The notes: a model not told the origin generated them from the sequence alone. Positions 51,225 through 61,724 are shown, counted from the first letter of the stretch. The stretch is 64,000 nt of DNA from Nematopogon swammerdamellus (GCA_946902875.1 OX336349.1:14345891-14409890); one strand, 5' to 3'. Made by a program: numbers and translations.

Positions 51225-51785
51225 GTAATCTTCGTTGCTTCCATTTCGATGTAGAACCCTAAAATCGGAGATCACCAAGGTCTCGGTTAGCATTTCGGGA
51301 CAGAACCCATTTCGTAAAATACGCATCGGTCAACCAACAGTATAATTTCGGAAAGCGATTCTGGGTCGATTCGAAGGGGCCATGTTGGGGATGTCAGCGA
51401 AATGAAGGCAATCGGGGATCGGCTGGGATGGGGGCATGTTTGCCGAGTATGACGAGTGGCGATATAAAGTTCAACAACGGGTCCCCTAATGGAATTATGT
51501 TCCCGAAGGATCGTGAGGATGGGTACAAATAACTGGCGGTCTATCGACGGCCCTATCGAAGGATTTACATCAGTAGTACATTCCGATTTCTGTACATAAA
51601 TAAAATTTTATCTTGGGTCATAATATCATATGCCTTGATTTGACACGATTCAGGGAAGATGATCGTCGGTACAGGTACAGCCATGGATCAACCAACATAT
51701 AGTACTGATACCTCTTTGGGTACAGAGTATATGGAAAGAAAGTTCACAAGGCATACCGTACAACAAAATGACATTGGATTAGATT
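51225..51785. other. no gene seen
   Basis: No recognised protein or repeat. GC content moderate. Confidence 0.3.
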
Positions 51786-51789
51786 CGAC

Positions 51790-52000
51790 ATATATATATT
51801 TTTTATGTAAACCAACATGGGTGCCTGTGTCGAAGAACCAATGGTACAATCGACAGAGCCAAAAACCCCTCTCCTCGCGAAACCACGCTAGGTGAGGCGT
51901 CATGCCAGCAGATTTGCGGACTGTTGCTAGGCTTTCTATACGACGTTTGAAGACACCCAGGTTAAAGTATTTTAACCTGGACACGAAGGTTAAAAGATTC
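51790..52000 (-). pseudogene. non-LTR retrotransposon family C, 3' fragment
   Basis: TTTTTTATGTAAACCAACAT, GACAGAGCCAAAAACCCCTC, GCCAGCAGATTTGCGGACTG and GACGTTTGAAGACACCCAGG match the reverse of 12820-13003. On the minus strand FNLGVFKRRI is readable. A 12 bp TTTTAACCTGG piece is duplicated near 51960-51980. Confidence 0.6.
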
Positions 52001-52479
52001 GACATATGAAAGCGACATGCTGACTTACATTTTGCATTATAGAAAGCCGAAATAATATATACGAATATGGTTTTATGAGAGGTAGTAAAGCTCGCACTTT
52101 ACCGATTTATTATTTCAATGTGCTACACACATATTCAGAAAACGTTAGATGAAATTATTATAAATACATACCATCATATCATAACACATACCATTTTATG
52201 CCATTTGTCGACTATACCCATCACGTGCCATCATCATGTGACAATGGCATCAGTCTTACTCTTACACCATGTTATTCCTATATAACTACGTGCAATTGCC
52301 GTGCGTGCTGGCTTACACTTAAGAAAAAACACTATTTTTCACAATCATTTCGATTGACCTTCATTCAGTGATATGGTACAAATTCGGGTAGATCTTACCC
52401 AACCACCTACGTAGTACGTTAAGGAAAAATACCTGGATTTTCTTTTGAACTTGGGAACTGAACTACGTCAGTTAGTCAG

Positions 52480-52690
52480 ATTGTCAGCGTCCACTGCTGG
52501 ACATAAACGTCTCCACATTTTCCACCAATCCTTCAGTGCAACTACTGTCCGCCGACGGATCTCGTCGTCTCACCTGGCGGGTGGTCTTCCCACACTCCGT
52601 TTTTCTGTCCACGCCGCCAGTGTAGGACACGGTGACTCCAACGATCGTCTTCTGAACTATGGAGAAACTCAAATTAATAACTTAAATGCT
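52480..52690 (-). pseudogene. RTE-type retrotransposon, C-terminal fragment
   Basis: Antisense of the same region as 59795-60075: CCACTGCTGGACATAAACG, GGCGGGTGGTCTTCCCACAC, TTTTTCTGTCCACGCCGCC and GTGTAGGACACGGTGACTCC. Frame disrupted. Confidence 0.65.
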
Positions 52691-53359
52691 CTTATATTAA
52701 TAAGATTAATAAGATCTTAGATTTTCGAACTTAAATAGTTTAATGACGACTGCCTATAAGACGGCCAATTGGGCCAGTTTAGCGTAGACGGAAAAAATAG
52801 TTATATTTTTATAGTTATATATATATATTTTTATGATCGAAGCAGTTTAGTCACAACTGAATTCTGTGAATTCTATGCAGATAAGTAGCATTTGAGTAAT
52901 GATAAGTTAGATTTAAGAAAATTTTATGCCTTCTCAAATGTGTAATCGTGGTTTTTTTTTGTTTCAATAAATACGTTTTAGATTTTTTTTTTATTTGATT
53001 TGACGTATCAAACTCGGGATGACCAATAAATTGGTAAGTGCAAGACGTGTCGAAAACTTTGAACGAATTGACACTCGCAAGTGACGCAGAACCATAGCGA
53101 CTGCGCCACTAGCTGTTAAAGATAAAGTCAAGGAACTTTAGGATCGTCGGAAAGGAAGGAAACTGGAAGTTTTAAACAGCTTGCCCGAATCCGCATGGAG
53201 ATTTGGATCCGGCGAAGTTATGAGCCGTGTTGAGTTTCAGCAGACTTGTATTATTGAGTGGTTGTGACTTGAAGACTCCTTCTGATTTGTATAAATATTA
53301 TGCGAGATGAGATCTCCGGCATGATTGAGAAACCACGGAGCTTGGAAATTAAAATCTGT

Positions 53360-53992
53360 CTAGAGAGAGTTTTACTCACGCACGGAGGGTTCCGTAGATA
53401 CACTATACCATATACATGCCAAAAAACCATGCGTCTATCTTTTGTCTGTCTGCGATGCGTAAATATGTACTAATCGATTCTCAGCCAACGAATTAAATTA
53501 TCGGGAAGTGGCATACAACGCACCGAATTGAGGCGCGCTATTGGTGAGCATTCAGCACCCTCTCCAATCGTTGTCTCTCCTTTATACGTATCAAATTTCC
53601 ATTTAACCGTCTTACTCTATCGACGTTCACAGAGCGGAAACGTAACGTGATGTATGAGGCTCTCGCGCACTTACGCTGTTTTATATATTGGCAATATATA
53701 GAACAACTCCAATCGCACCTTTCTACCGGTAAAATGTATGACGAGGGCCCGTCCAGAAAGTAGAATGTCGTTGTTCTCAGCACGTTCTTGTATGGGGACT
53801 AACTATTTTTTTTTTACTTTTGGATTTTTTATTATTTCTTGGCATATCCGCCATAAGTACACATATTCTGTGAACATTTTAACCTATTACGGTTCAAAAT
53901 ATACAGACCTAGGACGGACGGACGGACGGACATACAGACAGACGGACGGCGGGGTAGGCTTAGTAATATAATTCTGTGTGGATACGGAACCC
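53360..53992 (-). repeat. GGTTCCGTA-family repeat split by hAT-like MITE
   Basis: Left: GTTTTACTCACGCACGGAGG and GTTCCGTAGATACACTATAC. Right: TTGTATGGGGACTAACTATT, TCTTGGCATATCCGCCATAA, TTCTGTGAACATTTTAACC, a GACGGACGGACGGAC run and GTGTGGATACGGAACCC. The insert is 53486-53773. Confidence 0.75.
53486..53773 (+). mobile_element. hAT-like MITE, copy 2, with 8 bp target duplication
   Basis: CAACGAATTAAATTATCGGG to AGAATGTCGTTG, flanked on both sides by TTCTCAGC (53478-53485 and 53774-53781). Short CAACGA/TCGTTG terminal inverted repeats. 8 bp duplications are typical of hAT elements, by family knowledge. Same family as 43808-44117. Confidence 0.8.
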
Positions 53993-54224
53993 TTCCTCAC
54001 TTCTTCCGCATATTCCGTATAAACCAAAGGAAAGCACTGGCTTGGCACCTAGCTCCGATTTGTTCGACTTTTATGAGCTGATATCACGAATATTGTGATG
54101 TGGTAATTCACAATGAACTTAGGTGTTGGTTAAGAATGAACGATATATTTTAGTCGATAAACGTCAATGCCGAAATCATATTCATTTCATCTATTAGTGA
54201 AAAACACTATGAATATTGTACTTA

Positions 54225-54410
54225 TCGCTATTGTATATTGTGCTGCTCGATCGATTGAATCTTGTTCGAATCTTGTTCGTATACTTGGTGGTCAGTGTTG
54301 TGCTGTAATTTGCCAGAGTTCTTGCAGCACAACACCGATTACTCTGCTTACCCCGATTGTCAGGATTTTGCGTGTGTGATTTGTATGTATGTATGTATGT
54401 ATGTATTGTA
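54225..54410 (+). repeat. repeat family R, copy 2
   Basis: CTGCTCGATCGATTGAATC, TTGTTCGTATACTTGGTGG, TGTTGTGCTGTAATTTGCC, AGTTCTTGCAGCACAACACC and GATTACTCTGCTTACCCCG, ending in a GTATGTAT run (54384-54405). Confidence 0.75.
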
Positions 54411-54632
54411 CTTATATATTTTTTTAGATTGTCTTCCAGAATCTCTAGGATAAAGTTCCTAGAGATTTGGCGAAGACAAAATGGCTTGTCTCATATTTTC
54501 CGCGTAACTCGAATATAACCAAAATGTCGCTTCACGATTTTTATTCCAAAAAACCAACACGAGCCAATTACTCCCTCGCAGGATGCTCGCAGGTGGCAGT
54601 CTGGCTCTAACTAAATACTTGTTAGCGGTACC

Positions 54633-54662
54633 TTGTAAGCCGTAAGGGCTTACGGCTTACAA
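54633..54662. repeat. 13 bp perfect inverted repeat, 4 nt loop
   Basis: TTGTAAGCCGTAA, GGGC, TTACGGCTTACAA. Compact hairpin. No following T run on either strand that would suggest a terminator. Confidence 0.9.
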
Positions 54663-54811
54663 AGATCGCCGGATTCCTGGATAGAAATCTTCACAGCCAT
54701 CGCGAGAAACGAGCGGGGGAGAAAACAACCTAAGCATTACGCTAATCCTCGCTATTCTGATAATCAAAATGGTTTTATCTGTCTTTTTTACCTTTAAACT
54801 TGCAATTTTTT

Positions 54812-55252
54812 AGGACTCCGTATCCATAAGGAAGATTAATTACTAAGCCTACGCCGTCTATCTGTCTGTCTTTATATCTGTCCGTCCGTCCGAGGGCTGT
54901 ATCTTTTGAACCGTAATAGGTTGCCGGTTGAAATGTTCACAGCATATACTCGTATGTTATTACGGCGGATATGTCAACAAATAATACAAAAATTCAAAAA
55001 GTAAAAATTAAGGCCGGTTCCCATACAATTCATTATAATATGTGGAAAAGCGCCATCTACCGAATGATCATTTAACCAACATTTTAACCAAAAAGTATGA
55101 ACGGTCACCGATAGATAGCGTGAGGAATACCAAGGCCTCAATATATCGATACAAAATAAACTGTGCCGAACGCGAGCGCGAGCGCGACCGCGTGATTACT
55201 GCGCACACTCGCTATACGTGTAACAAGAAAGAAAATATGGCTACGAAACGAA
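54812..55252 (+). repeat. GGTTCCGTA-family repeat (diverged)
   Basis: TAGGACTCCGTATCCATAAG, GCCTACGCCGTCTATCTGTC, CCGAGGGCTGTATCTTTTGA, ACCGTAATAGGTTGCCGG, CCCATACAATTCATTATAAT and GCGCCATCTACCG. An unrelated-looking GAACGCGAGCGCGAGCGCGA lies in the right part. Confidence 0.65.
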
Positions 55253-55310
55253 ACCCTCTGTATGTGAACAGTATGAGCCAGAAGGCGCATGCTCCGACAA
55301 GCCAACAGTA

Positions 55311-55850
55311 CCTTTTTTTTATAGAAAGCACGACATGTGGCATCGGTTCACTTACGAGTAGGTGACTTACGATGGCCATGGGCATTCTGTGATGCATGGG
55401 GATTGCGAATGCCAAGCCGGCCTGACAGGAGCCTTTTCACGCCCCTTTTGAAAACCCCCAGGCTGTACTTGGGAGGATTTCCTCGTAAGATGAGCAGGGA
55501 GTGCGTTCCACATTTTCCCGGTTTTGTGAATAAAAGACCTACAGAACCGGTTGGTGCGCATCCTCGGTAGGTCGATTGTATAGGTGTGAATCCCCTGCCC
55601 AGTAGGCGTAGTGCGGAGGTGGAATGGGGACGACGGAATCGCGTTAAACAGCTCCTCCGAACACTCCCCGTGAAATAGACGATAGAACACACTTAGGGAA
55701 CCGACGACGTCCCTACGGAGTTGCAGCGGTTCTAAGTCGCGAAACACCACAGGGTCATCCACAAGTCGCACGGAACGACGCTGAATTGAGTCTAGCGGCG
55801 CAAGCTGGTATTTAACCTCTGACAAGACATCTGAGGTGAGGCTGCAATGA
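55311..55850 (-). pseudogene. jockey-like reverse transcriptase, C-terminal end and 3' UTR
   Basis: Minus-strand frame (open 55367-55825) reads YQLAPLDSIQRRSVRLVDDP, then DLEPLQLRRDVVGSLSVFYR, HGECSEELFNAIP and GKMWNALPAH, the end of a jockey-clade ORF2 after the reverse transcriptase. The frame leaves register after LTRKSSQVQPGGF, and the terminal part continues in another frame (PPKYSLGVFKRGVKRLLSGR). The 3' end at 55311 is a T run, i.e. an A tail. Truncated before the catalytic domain. Same family as 24665-25105 and, probably, 32951-34279. Confidence 0.85.
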
Positions 55851-55904
55851 TGCCATCTTACGTGTGTCTCTCTGTAATGGGTAAACTAGAAAACGGCTAA
55901 ACCA

Positions 55905-56230
55905 ATTTAGAATAGAATATAATAGAATAGCATTTATTTCCTCATTCACATCAGTAAGTTACAGGTACTTAATATACAACATGGGCTAGGAGGAAAAGGG
56001 AGCCAGTTCAGCTCATCTGCTAGGGCTTCCTCGCGATGAGAGCGCTGCAGCGCTGATCTTTCCAACACACATGAACATAAAACATAGCAAAATAACGTCA
56101 GCTATCACCACTTAAAATAAATTCAAGACCTTCTTGAATCATACATAACGTATGGCAAAGAGCCAGGGCACAGCATAAACCAACAATTCTCTTGTAAATG
56201 TTTTATTTCGGGCCCAATTCTTTAGATTTT
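55905..56230 (-). mobile_element. possible LINE 3' UTR fragment
   Basis: AATAGAATATAATAGAATAG run followed by CATTTATTTCCTCATTC, CAACATGGGCTAGGAGGAAA, GCTTCCTCGCGATGAGAGCG. Layout (tandem tail, then GC-rich UTR) is like the CR1 copy at 45802. No protein evidence. Confidence 0.35.
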
Positions 56231-56239
56231 CTGTAAAGA

Positions 56240-56655
56240 CTTTGTACATAATGGAACATAGCCAGTGGGACTAAGAGGCATAAGCAATAACCATGAGTCG
56301 TGGTCCTACCAAGAAGTGGGACCACGAGTCCAGAATATTAGGTCTAGTGGGACCATGAGTCATGGTGGTACAAAATCAGTCGGTCCACGAGTAACACACC
56401 TAAAACAACACACTCACCTAAGGCACGTGCAGTATTCAGTAGCTAATTAAATCTGACATTTATTGAGATACAATTTGTGATGCTACGATATGGTTAGGCT
56501 GGTTTACAATTGAATCAATGGAAATCACAACTAAGTTTCAGCGTAAAATAGGGTAACGATGAGGTCTGCATTTAACAGTGGGGTAACGAAAGAGCTGAGG
56601 AAACCTCGGTGCGCGAGTCCGAATCGCACTTGGCCGGTTTTTTTATACTCACAAT
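56240..56655. other. no gene; short degenerate repeat and a GGTTCCGTA right end
   Basis: GTGGGAC(T/C)A and CATGAGTC(A/G)TGGT variants recur three times in 56266-56395. The right end of a GGTTCCGTA repeat (GTGCGCGAGTCCGAATCGCA, CTTGGCCGGTTTTTTT) lies at 56605-56645. Confidence 0.45.
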
Positions 56656-56659
56656 ATAC

Positions 56660-56983
56660 TGGTGTTTCAGTTCGACCGGATTTGCTTACCAACACGGGAT
56701 TCCTCGTTGAATAAGCTTCAAAAAAGCTCCGTAATTTTTTTGTCTAGGACTCGCTAGTATTTTTCGAGATATTATGATGAACCATGTCCAACATCGGAAA
56801 CTGACCTTTTAATAGAGGTAAAAGGTCAGTTTCCGATGTTGGACATGGTTTTCGGCGACCCTTTCCTAACGCATAAAATCTCGATTATCTCGAAAAATAC
56901 ATTTTAGAGCCTTTTTTTAAGCTTAATTAATTTAATACGAGTATAATTTAAATAACGTCGAACTGAGAAAGCTACGTCCTGCA
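56660..56983. mobile_element. foldback element with long imperfect arms
   Basis: Arms of about 150 bp: GTTTCAGTTCGACCGG, AATAAGCTTCAAAAAAGCTC and GTATTTTTCGAGATA on the left face ATCTCGAAAAATAC, TTTTTTTAAGCTTAATT and AACGTCGAACTGAGAAAG on the right. The centre is a perfect 31 bp hairpin (56780-56850). Confidence 0.7.
56780..56850. repeat. perfect 31 bp hairpin, 9 nt loop
   Basis: AACCATGTCCAACATCGGAA plus ACTGACCTTTT, loop AATAGAGGT, then the exact inverse. No mismatch in 31 bp. Confidence 0.95.
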
Positions 56984-57380
56984 TATAAGGTGCTTCGTTA
57001 TTTACGTCAAAAATTTCGAGAGGGTTACATAGAAACTCAAGTAAACACGTTACGCAAAAAAATTATATGTTTTTAGCATTACTTTTCGAGAAATTTAACA
57101 AAACATGTTTGCTACCTAAACATTAACCTGTGTGTAACAGTAGGTAACTTGCATTGTACGGGGTCAATGACCGTACTATGTTCAAACGCAGAACAGCTGT
57201 TTGTTGTAAGTAAGTGACAAGGTCACTATGATTGATTTTACAGCTACTTATTTGATTTTATTTTTTTGTTAGGAGAAAAAAGGCTCCTATAAACAAATGT
57301 TTTTTCTTACGTAAAGTGTTTATTTGAATGCTTATGTAATCCTCCCGAAATTTTTGACATAAATAACGAAGCACCTTATA
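56984..57380. mobile_element. MITE with ~43 bp TIRs (TATAAGGTGCTTCG)
   Basis: TATAAGGTGCTTCGTTATTT then GTCAAAAATTTCGAG at the left is the inverse of the right end (GAAATTTTTGACATAAATAA, CGAAGCACCTTATA). TA/TATA target. Interior AT-rich, non-coding. Its right TATA is shared with the next element. Confidence 0.85.
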
Positions 57381-58149
57381 CAGGTGTCCCAAAACTTAAC
57401 GTTAAGCGGGAACAGGGAGTAGGCCAGTTTATGGCTAGCTAGGGAAAAATAAGAATAAAAAATCTGAGTCATTTATTTTTTTAGAAAAAAATTTAACTGA
57501 ATATTTTTTTTGGTAAAACTACAGGCATTCTGCTTTTATTTGGGATACTGATCAATAGCAGAGTTATTTAGGCTACCAATAGAAACATTTTAACAATTTA
57601 TATTTGCAAATTTGTAGTCGTAGTACCTAAAAATGTTGTATGAGAAATGTTCAACGTTTTTCAAAAAATGCTTATATAAAGACGAAGTAAATGCAATTTA
57701 TATTACATAATTACATATCTTTACGCCCCTCTCTTACTCTCCCGTCATTCAGTTGATTGTGTTGCACAACGGTACCACCGATTAATGTACATATAATATT
57801 TAAGTTTATTATATACATATATATGCTTATTAAAGTATCTATGTAGTATTCGTACGTAGTTTATCATACATATTTCTTTAATCTAACACATTGTCACAAA
57901 CTATTCTTGTTCGCCTGCATGTACTTCTCCCACATCCCAAAGGTTAGTTAGAATAGAATGCCTCGCGGCATTAAGCTCGCCTGTTGTACCTAATTTTGAT
58001 AAATTGGTGTTCAATAAAGAATATATACATACATACATACATATAATAAAAACAAATGACTCCGATTTTTTTTTCTTATTTTTCCCTGGGTAGTCATAAA
58101 CTGGCCTACTCCCTGGTTCCCGTTTGACGTTGAGTTTTGGGACACGTTG
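57381..58149. mobile_element. 769 bp TIR element, TATA target duplication
   Basis: Left CAGGTGTCCCAAAACTTAAC ... GGGAACAGGGAGTAGGCCAG; right (inverse) CAACGTGTCCCAAAACTCAA ... GGGAACCAGGGAGTAGGCCA; TIR about 55 bp with few mismatches. TATA on both sides (57377-57380, 58150-58153). A retroposon 3' end (57905-58050: GCCTCGCGGCATTAAGCTCG, TTCAATAAAGAATATATAC, TACA run) is nested inside. No transposase frame. Confidence 0.85.
57905..58050 (+). mobile_element. LINE 3' end fragment with TACA tail
   Basis: GAATGCCTCGCGGCATTAAG, CGCCTGTTGTACC, GTTCAATAAAGAATATA, then a TACA run to 58045. I recall GCATTAAG-type 3' ends with AATAAAG as frequent in moth LINEs. Confidence 0.5.
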
Positions 58150-58154
58150 TATAA

Positions 58155-58735
58155 TGGTTCTTATTTTCGCGACGGCTTTTTCGTGGATCACTCACGCAAG
58201 ACACGACCGAAAGATCAGTCGCCAGCCCAGATTATGCCGCGCTCAACCTCACTCAATATACTTCCTTTTATACCTGATATTATAGCGATAACTTCCCTGA
58301 TTCCGCACGGAACAGATTGCTTCTACTTTGGGCTGGTTTAAAAGTAGATGTATTGATCTACTGGCCCGTGCTCGTGGCTTTGTCGGATGTGGAAGTAGGC
58401 TTATGAAATGTGCTTAGGAGTTAAACAAGAGGTCCGCAGTAAGTATAGAATAGAAATTAGATGGGTGGGTAGTGCGAAAATGAAATGAAAATATATAAAA
58501 TATTATAATTTATATAAATTATTATAAATTTATTTTATTTTTATTATTAAAGCATATTATCTGTTGTGTTTGTATTATATTATTATGATAGATTATAGTA
58601 TATCTTCGTATATATAGATATATTATATAGATTACAATAATTTAAACAATTTATGTGAGTACATACAAATAATTACAAATTACGAACATACTTACAGGTT
58701 CATAGGTACATACTTAAACTTTTTTGTAGAACTAT
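58155..58735. other. no gene seen; AT-rich
   Basis: TATA/TTATT-rich DNA at 58490-58690. No coding signature. Confidence 0.3.
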
Positions 58736-58739
58736 CTCA

Positions 58740-59078
58740 CTATTGCTATGCCCATTGCTAAACCTACTCCGTCTGTCTGTCTGTCCATCCGTCCTAGCTC
58801 TGTATCCTTTGAACCGTTATAGGTAAGCGGTTTAAATTTTCACATAATATGTATTATTATGGCGGATTCAGGCGAAAAATTCAGGGGATCCCCATACAAG
58901 AAACATGCTATGCCTCGATTAGTACATATTCACGCTACTGAATAATAGATGGCGCCACAGGTTATATGTTGCGCCATATTTTGCGTTATGGAAAGACAAA
59001 ATATAGACGAATATAGTTTTATGACAGGTATGATATAGTGGTTCTACGGAACCCTCCGTGCGCGAGTAAAACTCGCAC
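58740..59078. repeat. GGTTCCGTA-family pieces, head to head
   Basis: Plus-strand part 58740-58912: GTCTGTCTGTCTGTCCATCC, CTTTGAACCGTTATAGG, CCCCATACAAGAAACATG. Minus-strand part 58925-59078: AATAGATGGCGCCACAGG, GGTTCTACGGAACCCTCCGT, GCGCGAGTAAAACTCGCACT. Confidence 0.65.
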
Positions 59079-59084
59079 TTGATC

Positions 59085-59391
59085 GTTTTTAGGTTTCCGT
59101 ATCCCATATGGAAGCCTAAACTAAAGCCTATTACTAAGCCTACGCCGTCTGTCTGTCCGTCCGTCTGTCTGTTTGTTCGAGGGCTGTATCTCTTGAACCG
59201 TAGTAGGTAGCCCGTTGAAATTTTCACAGAATATGTGTTATTATGGCGGATATAACAACAAATAATAAAAAATATAAAAAGTAAAACAAATAAGGAGGTT
59301 CCCATACAAGAAACGTGTTATTTGTCAATGTTTTTTTGTGGTGCGAAAACCTCGGTACGCGAGTGCGACTCGCACTTGGCCGGTTTTTTTT
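59085..59391 (+). repeat. GGTTCCGTA-family repeat, best complete copy
   Basis: About 305 bp: TTTAGGTTTCCGTATCCC, CCTACGCCGTCTGTCTGTCC, GAGGGCTGTATCTCTTGAAC, GTTGAAATTTTCACAGAATA, GTTATTATGGCGGATATAAC, CCCATACAAGAAACGTG, GTGCGAAAACCTCGGTACGC, GAGTGCGACTCGCACTTGGC, CGGTTTTTTTT. No coding frame. Class not known to me. Confidence 0.8.
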
Positions 59392-59433
59392 TATATTATC
59401 TCTAATAGGTAAGCCAGAGTAACTAAATACTGT

Positions 59434-59614
59434 GTACCCGGCAGTGAGCCATAATCGAGCTTTAGTTGAGACAATCGGTTGTAGAGCGTGCGTCGTATCT
59501 GTCGCACGAACTCACACGTCTCTGTGCGGACATACGACGCTCTTCCAGCGGATTATCTCTTTCTCGATGCTTCATCGAAGCTCGATGAACATTACTTAAT
59601 GTCGGGTACTGTAC
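59434..59614. mobile_element. MITE, family M1 copy 2
   Basis: GTACCCGGCAGTGAGCC to GTCGGGTACTGTAC with the shared inner blocks CGAGCTTTAG, GAGACAATC, GGTTGTAGAGCG, CGTCTCTGTGCG and ATTATCTCTTTCTCGATG. Same family as 10377-10564. Confidence 0.75.
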
Positions 59615-59794
59615 GTTGATTTATCTGGCGCGGTCGTATTGACATATATGTATAGCTCAAGATTTTCGTTGACAGTTTAACTACTTGGAGAAATGTTATG
59701 ATGAATATGTATGTCAGTAATAATTGGTAATTGATTGAGACTTGTACCATTTTATATTAGTGGAGTAGAGATAAAGGAGATATAAGTTGAAGCC

Positions 59795-60075
59795 TGTCAG
59801 ACAGTCAGTCAGTCAGCGTGTATACGTCCACTGCTGGGCATACGCCCCTCCAATTTTCCTCCAGTCCTCCCGCCCTTCAGCGGTACGGAACCACTGCTTT
59901 CTGCCGACGTACTTGATGTCGTCGTCCCGCCTTGCGAGTGGTCTTCCCACATTCCGTTTTCCTGTCCACGGTCGCCAGTGTAGGACACGGTTACTCCAAC
60001 GGTCATCCTCTCTTCGGCTAACGTGCGCAGCCCACTGCCACTTGAGCTTAGCCAACCGGCGTCCAATATCAATTA
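59795..60075 (-). pseudogene. RTE-type retrotransposon, C-terminal end
   Basis: Minus-strand frame open at 59813-60055 reads LKWQWAAHVSRREDDRWSNR, VLHWRPWTGKRNVGRPLARR and QWFRTAEGREDWRKIGGAYA, QQW. These match the KLKWQWAGH(V/I)ARR...GRP..RW.DD end of RTE-clade proteins, known to me from insect genomes. A CAGT run at 59796-59815 marks the 3' end. Only the last ~80 residues remain. Confidence 0.85.
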
Positions 60076-60079
60076 ATAA

Positions 60080-60225
60080 TTTGGTGCGTCGGCCGATTTT
60101 AGTTGAAGCCTACTCTTTGATAAAATCATAGCTCATACTCTCAATAACGCGCAACAAAGAAAGGTACCTACATCGTTTTCATATTTCACAAAAGAAAATA
60201 TAAACTGTTATTTTTTTATTAAAGC
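60080..60225. other. no gene seen
   Basis: Short AT-rich interval. Confidence 0.3.
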
Positions 60226-60229
60226 GAAA

Positions 60230-60960
60230 AGCGCCTCGTTCAAAGACACCGCACCTAAACACGAGTGCGAATATAACGAGCAGAAGTCATAATGCATTCT
60301 CCTCCCGTGCCCACTTCCCGCAGGTCGTTATCTTAATGTGCCCAGGCAGACCGGCCTCCGTATTATGCAACAGCGAGCGACCGCTTTTAGGCGTATAGGT
60401 ACACACCAAATGAGCGAACGATCGCGAACAAGCAGTTCGGCCGAACGGCTGAACTCAATCCACAGGTGATATAATAGTTACTCCGTCTCAATCTGTGAGC
60501 CGAACCGCTGAACGCACGCCGCGGCGCGCATTCGGCCCAGTTCGATGGGATTCCGTTCGAGCGTGCAACAAGAATCGAAACATGAACGCTAAATGCAGAT
60601 CGTGGAATCCGAGTCGCCTCCATGCTTCTAGACTTACACGCCGGGTGACACTGTCGTCCAATTAGGCACAAATCGGTCTAGGATAAACAAGAGGAAGACG
60701 GTGAACAAAAACAAACAATAACAAATTATAGTGAAACATTGCCAAAACAAATCAAAATTGGCATGCATACGAAGGCGCATATTTGCACCGCGCGCCGCCG
60801 CGCCCCTGTCGCCGTTCTTTCGCCTTCGTTCGTTCACTCTCGTTCGCCAGATGCGTACCGACAATTTTCGAGCGACTTGTCTGCGAAACAGAAAGATGGA
60901 GCAGCGTCGCGTAGATACTACATAAGGATAATGTAAGACCAAAGGTAATTGGAGTGGTGA
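60230..60960. promoter_or_regulatory. CpG-rich, repeat-poor region; candidate promoter or 5' exon
   Basis: Two CpG-dense blocks, 60300-60660 (GAACGATCGCGAACAAGC, GCACGCCGCGGCGCGCATTC) and 60775-60920 (CATTTGCACCGCGCGCCGCC, TTCGTTCGTTCACTCTCGTT), with no repeat family or coding frame I recognise. Its place 22 kb upstream (minus sense) of the channel's T1 exon makes an untranslated first exon or alternative promoter of that gene conceivable. CACAG|GTGATA on the plus strand at 60465 resembles a donor. Direction is not determined. Confidence 0.3.
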
Positions 60961-61156
60961 AGCCGAGAACATGCCCTCTTACTTAGCTCATTTAATTTTA
61001 TTTCAGCAGCTAAAGGGAAGCACTGGGGTTCTGGTGCCAAGTTGCGACAAGAACATAATGTGCCGACATCGTGAGCGAAGTGATTTATCGCTTATCCCTA
61101 GACCATTTATATTATAAACTAACTAGACAGACAGACAAACCCTTCTAATATTAGAA

Positions 61157-61445
61157 TTATGTAGTATTGTCTTCAGAACATACATGCGACGTACATTCAT
61201 ACATACAAACCACATGTTGTATCCAGACAATCGGGGTAGGTAAGCAGAGTAATCGGTGTTTTACTGAAAGGAGTCTGATTAAATACAGCACAACACCGAC
61301 CACCACGTTTCGCAGAGTATTCGGACAAGACCAAGCAGCAAGTAAGGCTTTAGCACGGCATCTTGTCCTTATCTTGATGATGCGCGGGGAGAGATGCAGT
61401 GGGGTCATATTTTGTTTAAGAACCGGCCCCATACCTACTGAAACT
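61157..61445 (-). repeat. repeat family R, copy 3
   Basis: Plus-strand text GACAATCGGGGTAGGTAAGC, AGAGTAATCGGTGTTTTACT, CAGCACAACACCGACCACCA, CGTTTCGCAGAGTATTCGGA, CAAGACCAAGCAGCAAGTAA, GGGGAGAGATGCAGTGGGGT. Complete from the GCCGGTTCTTAAAC start to the TGTATG tail. Confidence 0.8.
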
Positions 61446-61449
61446 TACG

Positions 61450-61720
61450 ATCTCGGCCACTCCATAAATATAGATTCACTTTTATCCAAAGAATTGCGAA
61501 CCCATTCAACCCATTAGTGAACACGTGACCTGGATATAAGATGAGATACATATTAATAAATTAAAGGGATTTAGCACAGAACATCCAATTCGACTGCACT
61601 AGAAGTGCTGAATGTGCTGTAGAAACCTGTCGATAAACCCATATGAGCAATATTCTACTCGTATGTGAATTTATTTTTGACGCAGAATACATCTTAGATT
61701 TCGGGTAATATGATTTTTTT
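61450..61720. other. no gene; spacer between two inverted family R copies
   Basis: AT-rich unique DNA between 61157-61445 (minus) and 61725-62057 (plus). Confidence 0.35.
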
Positions 61721-61724
61721 TGTG

